The notes beneath the pieces were generated by a model that saw only the letters and a program-made list of their open reading frames with translations, had not been told where the DNA came from and searched no databases. Shown one piece after another: positions 7,934 to 11,038 of a DNA stretch of 11,038 bases. This DNA comes from an uncultured Propionibacteriaceae bacterium (GTDB lineage: Bacteria; Actinomycetota; Actinomycetes; Propionibacteriales; Propionibacteriaceae), in NCBI GenBank assembly GCA_936941515.1, contig CAKZJI010000271.1:1-11038 (forward strand), in the 5' to 3' direction. Within the stretch, counting starts at the first letter, position 1, and each line of letters opens with the position of its first letter. Made by a program: the position numbers and the translations under genes.

Positions 7934-9783
7934 CACTTGACCTCCTCAGTGACATCAAAGGAGCTGTCCCCTCTTTGGCTCAGCAAGGCCTGATAGCGGG
8001 GATCCGCCAGCAGCTCCTCGTGAGTGCCGGTGGCTTGGACATGGCCACGGTCCAGCATGATGATCCGGTGGGCGCCCCGGATGGCCGCTGGCCGGTGGGC
8101 GATCACCAGCACGGTCCGGCCCTCGACCAGCGTGGACAGTGCCTGCTGGATCTCTGCCTCCGACTCGGGGTCGGCGAACGCGGTGGCCTCGTCGAGGAGT
8201 AGCACGGGAGCGTCGATCAGGATGGCCCGGGCGATGGCGATCCGCTGCTCCTGACCCCCGGAGAGGGCGGTGTCCCTGCCGATGACGGTGTCATAGCCCT
8301 CGGGCAGCGACATGACGAAGTCGTCGATGTGTGCCAGCCGGGCGGCTTCCCGCACCTCCTCCAGCGTCGCCTCCGGCCGGCCCAGGGCAATGTTGTCGCG
8401 AATGGAGGCCTGCAGCAGCTGGGCATCCTGCAGCACGAAGGAGATGTTCTCGTAGAGGGTCTTCTCGGACAGCTGCCGCAGATCAATGCCGCCAAGCCGG
8501 ATGACTCCGGAGCTGGGATCGGCGAACCGTGCGATGAGCGTCGCCAGGGTGGACTTGCCGGAGCCCGACGGCCCGAGCAGTGCCGTCACCGTTCCCTCCT
8601 CCAGCCTCAGCGTGACGTCGTCGACGGCGAGGGTGTCGCCGTAGGAGAAGCTGACGTGGTCGAGCTCGATGGCATGGCCCTCGGGGGTCAGCGAGTCCTC
8701 GGGGAACGGCAGGACGGGGGTGTCGAGGATCTCACACAGCCGGATGGCCGCCGCCCCCGCCATCTGGTACGCCCACGAGATGGAAGAGACCACCAGCACG
8801 GTGCCGGGGATCGCCAGTGAGACCAGGGTCGCGGCCAGCACCTTCGGCAGGGTGACCACGCCAGCTTGGATGAGCAGCGCCCCACCGCCCAGGTTCACCA
8901 GCAACAGCACCGGGATGGAGACCCAGGACGTGGACAGGCAGCTGATCGACATCAGGGGAAGCGCCCAGCCGCGGAAGAATCTGGAGAACGTGTCGGCGGC
9001 CTTGATGTATGCCTCATGGGCCTGACCGACCCGGCCGAAGGCTTTCACCACGGAGATCCCTGCGACGAACTCCGTCATCGTGGAGGAGACCTTCGCCAGC
9101 TTTGCGTCCATCTCCGCGGTCTTCTCCGGCATGCCGCGCAGCGAGAAGGAGTAGGTGAGCAGGTACAGCGGCACCGTTGCGATGCTCAGCAGGCCCAGCC
9201 GCCAGTCCAGCCAGAAGGCGAATCCCAGCAGGGCGAGAGGGGTCATGACGGCATTGAGGATGTCGATGGGGCCGTGGGCGATCACGGTGTGAACCGCGAC
9301 GGTGTCGTCCTGGATACCCTTGCGCACCAGCCCAGAGTTCGACTCCGTGAACCATGCCAGCGGCGCCTGGGCGAGCCGCCTGGCGATGCCGCGCTGCAGC
9401 TGGTCCCGCAGGCGGAGGTCGGCGATGTGGGTGATCAGCAGGCCGATGAGATACAGGACCAGCTGGGCTGAGAAACTTCCCACCAGCAGTTGAATGACCG
9501 GCCAGACCTGGGACGGATCCGCGGGGACTCCGTCGTTGTGCGCGGCCAGCAGGATGTCGCCCAGCTGCACGAGGGCGATGTAGGGGGCGATTGTCAGGAC
9601 TGCGGAGGCGATGACGAAGACTTGGCCCAGCAACTGCAGCCCGCGCACTGGAGCTGCCAGCCGCCTGATCGCGGCCTGTCCTGCGGCCGCTCGGCGGTTG
9701 TTCTCTGTCTGCGTTTTGCTCTGCTGCCCGGCTTCCAACGTCGGCATGGGGCACCTCACCAAATAGGAAATGGCATTCATCAT
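7933..9783 (-). CDS. ABC transporter half-protein, permease + ATPase (IrtA/YbtP-like, no SIP domain)
   Basis: This is a 616-residue protein from ATG 9783. AAGGTGGG lies 9 nt upstream of that codon, but ATG 9747 (N-terminus MPTLEAGQQ) with GGTGAGG 6 nt upstream is equally good and gives 604 residues. A polar leader is followed by an exporter-fold membrane domain (~50-345, about six helices). The ATPase has Walker A GPSGSGKST (404-412), Q452, LSGGQEQR (507-514), Walker B VLLLDEAT with D531/E532, and switch His 563. The D-loop reads DEATAFADPESEAEIQ rather than SALD, a variant typical of the IrtA/YbtP half. It lacks the siderophore-interaction flavin domain of mycobacterial IrtA, as YbtP does. 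It is the first gene of a two-gene operon, with its stop overlapping the partner's start, and is divergent from a TetR gene that probably controls it. The substrate is inferred from family only. Confidence 0.85.
   Translation of the reverse strand: MMNAISYLVRCPMPTLEAGQQSKTQTENNRRAAAGQAAIRRLAAPVRGLQLLGQVFVIASAVLTIAPYIALVQLGDILLAAHNDGVPADPSQVWPVIQLLVGSFSAQLVLYLIGLLITHIADLRLRDQLQRGIARRLAQAPLAWFTESNSGLVRKGIQDDTVAVHTVIAHGPIDILNAVMTPLALLGFAFWLDWRLGLLSIATVPLYLLTYSFSLRGMPEKTAEMDAKLAKVSSTMTEFVAGISVVKAFGRVGQAHEAYIKAADTFSRFFRGWALPLMSISCLSTSWVSIPVLLLVNLGGGALLIQAGVVTLPKVLAATLVSLAIPGTVLVVSSISWAYQMAGAAAIRLCEILDTPVLPFPEDSLTPEGHAIELDHVSFSYGDTLAVDDVTLRLEEGTVTALLGPSGSGKSTLATLIARFADPSSGVIRLGGIDLRQLSEKTLYENISFVLQDAQLLQASIRDNIALGRPEATLEEVREAARLAHIDDFVMSLPEGYDTVIGRDTALSGGQEQRIAIARAILIDAPVLLLDEATAFADPESEAEIQQALSTLVEGRTVLVIAHRPAAIRGAHRIIMLDRGHVQATGTHEELLADPRYQALLSQRGDSSFDVTEEVK
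7941..7946 (-). promoter_or_regulatory. Ribosome-binding site of the second ABC gene, inside the first
   Basis: AGGAGG on the minus strand lies within the last codons of the upstream gene, 7 nt before the ATG at 7933. This decides the start and shows the two genes are co-transcribed. Confidence 0.75.
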
Positions 9784-9841
9784 TGATGTAGTCCCACCTT
9801 AAATACTGCGACGGGGCGGGGGCAAGGAGTACGTTGATCAC
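9748..9841. promoter_or_regulatory. Divergent control region between the ABC operon and the tetR gene
   Basis: This short AT-richer interval must hold both divergent promoters. A TAAATA box at 9800-9805 (TATTTA on the minus strand) could serve as a -10, with no strong -35 on either side. Two small palindromes are candidate half-sites for the TetR protein: AATGGCATT (9769-9777) and CATCATTGATG (9778-9788), the second overlapping the 9783 start codon. AAGGAG at 9824-9829 is the tetR ribosome-binding site, at a long 12-nt spacing from the ATG. Confidence 0.45.
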
Positions 9842-10510
9842 ATGACAGCGTGGGGCAGGAGGAGCGGGCCTAAACCTGGTTTCAACCGTGAGGACGTGGT
9901 GGAGGCGGCCCTTGCTATCGGGATCCGGGACTTCACGCTGGCTGAGGTCTCCAAGCGGCTGGGCGTGGGCACCCCCGCGCTGTACCGGATCATCTCATCG
10001 CGTGAGGACCTACTGCGCAGCTGTCTGATCCACGTGGCGCAGGACGCCGACTTCACCTTTCCTGAGGGCAGCTGGCAGGACCTGCTGCGTCATCAGGCCA
10101 GCTGGCTGTGGGAGATGCTGGAGGCCTACCCGGGACTCGCCGAGACGCTCCTCACCGTCACCTGGGCGTACCACTTCTTCATCCCGGGGATGAGGACCTG
10201 GGAGGATGCCCTCATCGAACGGGGCCTGCCGCAGGAGGAGGCCGTCTTCGCCCTGGACTTCATCGGGGACACCGTGGCATGCACCCACATGGCCATCGAA
10301 GCCCACCGTGCCAAGGCCACCGGACCAGACGGGAAGGTCGCGACGGGGCTGGAGGTGTCCCAGAAGCGCATCGTCGAGGAGGGGATGGCGAAGGCGACCC
10401 CTGAACTGTTGAGGCCACAGCAGTCGTGGACGGATCGGGGACTGCTCGACCTCAAGATCGAGTTCATCGTCGAGGGCCTAGCCCGCAGGCTCGCCGACCG
10501 AACCTCGTAA
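9842..10510 (+). CDS. TetR/AcrR-family transcriptional regulator
   Basis: This 222-residue protein starts at ATG 9842, with AAGGAG 12 nt upstream, rather far. The N-terminal DNA-binding domain is clear: GPKPGFNREDVVEAALAIG (helix 1), then the helix-turn-helix FTLAEVSKRLGVGTPALYRI (31-50) and SREDLLRS, the standard TetR order with the ALY tyrosine of the recognition helix. Residues ~70-220 are an all-helical ligand and dimer domain rich in Trp (GSWQDLLRHQASWLWEMLE), which I cannot assign to a named subfamily. It is divergently transcribed from the two-gene ABC operon across less than 100 bp, the usual arrangement for a local repressor released by the transported compound or a related signal. 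This regulation is inferred from position. It ends 21 bp from the convergent galactokinase-like gene. Confidence 0.9.
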   Translation: MTAWGRRSGPKPGFNREDVVEAALAIGIRDFTLAEVSKRLGVGTPALYRIISSREDLLRSCLIHVAQDADFTFPEGSWQDLLRHQASWLWEMLEAYPGLAETLLTVTWAYHFFIPGMRTWEDALIERGLPQEEAVFALDFIGDTVACTHMAIEAHRAKATGPDGKVATGLEVSQKRIVEEGMAKATPELLRPQQSWTDRGLLDLKIEFIVEGLARRLADRTS

Positions 10511-10515
10511 CGGCG

Positions 10516-10529
10516 GCCTGTCCGCAGGC
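10516..10529. terminator. Weak hairpin between convergent tetR and galactokinase-like genes
   Basis: GCCTG (10516-10520), a TCCG loop, and CAGGC (10525-10529) form a small 5-bp hairpin in the 21-bp gap between convergent genes. It could work in both directions but is short and lacks T runs. Confidence 0.3.
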
Positions 10530-10531
10530 GC

Positions 10532-11038
10532 TCACAGGCGACGCGCCGGGCCGCCCAGCTGCGTGACCAGCGTCGAGGCCCGGGCGGCCGTCTCCGGGAA
10601 CTCCGCGGCGTAGCGCTGCTTCCAGGCCGTTGCGAAGCCCCCGGCATCCGCCGTCTTGACGAGCGCCCACACTGATCCGCCGAAGCCCGCCCCGAAGTTC
10701 GTGGCCCCCAACGCGCCCAGCTCGCGCGCCAGCTCCACCATGCGGATTGTCTCGGGGATCTGGTTTCCCAGGTTGGTCTCTGCGTTGCGCTGCGACCGCT
10801 CTACCAGCTGCCCGAAAGCGGCCACATCCCCGTGGCGCAGGGCTGTGACGGCGGCGGGGATCAACTCCTCCGACTCGGTCAGGAAGGCCCTCAGCCGCCG
10901 CGACAGCCGGGGGTCATGGGCGACGACGGCGTTCAGGCCCTCCCAGGCGTCGTCGCCGGAGTGACCACCGACAAGGAGACCATCAGTCTCACTGCTGCAG
11001 GAGTCCGCTCCCTCGACGATCCGCAGCCGATGACCACG
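10532..11038 (-). CDS. galK: Galactokinase-like GHMP kinase, C-terminal part (start beyond window)
   Basis: The minus-strand frame stays open from the window edge to the TGA at 10534-10532, giving about 168 residues of the C-terminal domain. The start lies beyond 11038; a TTG at 10864 is internal. The C-terminal GHMP glycine-rich motif reads TNFGAGFGGSVWALV, and before it come RSQRNAETNLGNQIPETIRM, VELARELGA and LLVGGHSGDDAWEGLNAVVA. These match the 'galactokinase family' proteins of actinobacteria, which carry FGAGFGGSVWALV rather than the GGGFGGS form of E. coli GalK. The expected reaction is ATP-dependent C1 phosphorylation of galactose in the Leloir pathway, but the N-terminal sugar-binding signature is outside the window, so another sugar substrate is possible. 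It converges with the tetR gene; no functional tie to the transporter is evident. Confidence 0.75.
   Translation of the reverse strand, partial: RGHRLRIVEGADSCSSETDGLLVGGHSGDDAWEGLNAVVAHDPRLSRRLRAFLTESEELIPAAVTALRHGDVAAFGQLVERSQRNAETNLGNQIPETIRMVELARELGALGATNFGAGFGGSVWALVKTADAGGFATAWKQRYAAEFPETAARASTLVTQLGGPARRL

Overview
The window is high-G+C DNA (about two thirds G+C by eye, strong third-position G/C bias). Its gene families point to an actinobacterium: an actinobacterial-type GlpK, a UvrB-independent class II UvrA paralogue, a VapBC pair with a leaderless-looking promoter, and an IrtAB/YbtPQ-like transporter pair. A Propionibacteriaceae-like host would fit, but I cannot prove the family from this window.

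Layout. (1) Positions 1-730 (+) hold the C-terminal part of a YhgE/Pip-type membrane protein, cut by the window edge. (2) Positions 768-915 (+) hold a degraded 3' fragment of a glycerol facilitator gene (glpF). Intact glpK follows (964-2484, +), ending in a 13-bp perfect-stem hairpin. (3) Positions 2585-5110 (+) encode a UvrA-like ATPase that lacks the UvrB-binding region. (4) Positions 5111-5747 (-) hold a VapBC toxin-antitoxin locus: the antitoxin is intact, but the PIN toxin is broken by two reading-frame lesions. (5) Positions 5748-6172 are non-coding as far as I can tell and include an AT-richer patch bounded by a perfect 14-bp inverted repeat. (6) Positions 6173-9783 (-) are a two-gene operon for a heterodimeric ABC transporter of exporter fold; its best family match is the siderophore importers IrtAB/YbtPQ. 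A TetR-type regulator is divergent from it (9842-10510, +). (7) Positions 10532-11038 (-) hold the C-terminal part of a galactokinase-like GHMP kinase that continues beyond the window.

How the parts relate. GlpK would phosphorylate glycerol, but the facilitator gene that normally precedes it survives only as a remnant, so uptake must rely on diffusion or on another copy elsewhere. The TetR gene and the ABC operon share one intergenic control region and probably form one regulated transport unit. The UvrA paralogue stands alone between a terminator and the convergent vapBC remnant; such proteins are linked to tolerance of DNA-binding drugs.

I did not find a convincing undescribed multi-gene system. 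The strongest unusual signals are the two gene remnants (glpF and vapC), the inverted-repeat patch, and the transporter/regulator cassette.
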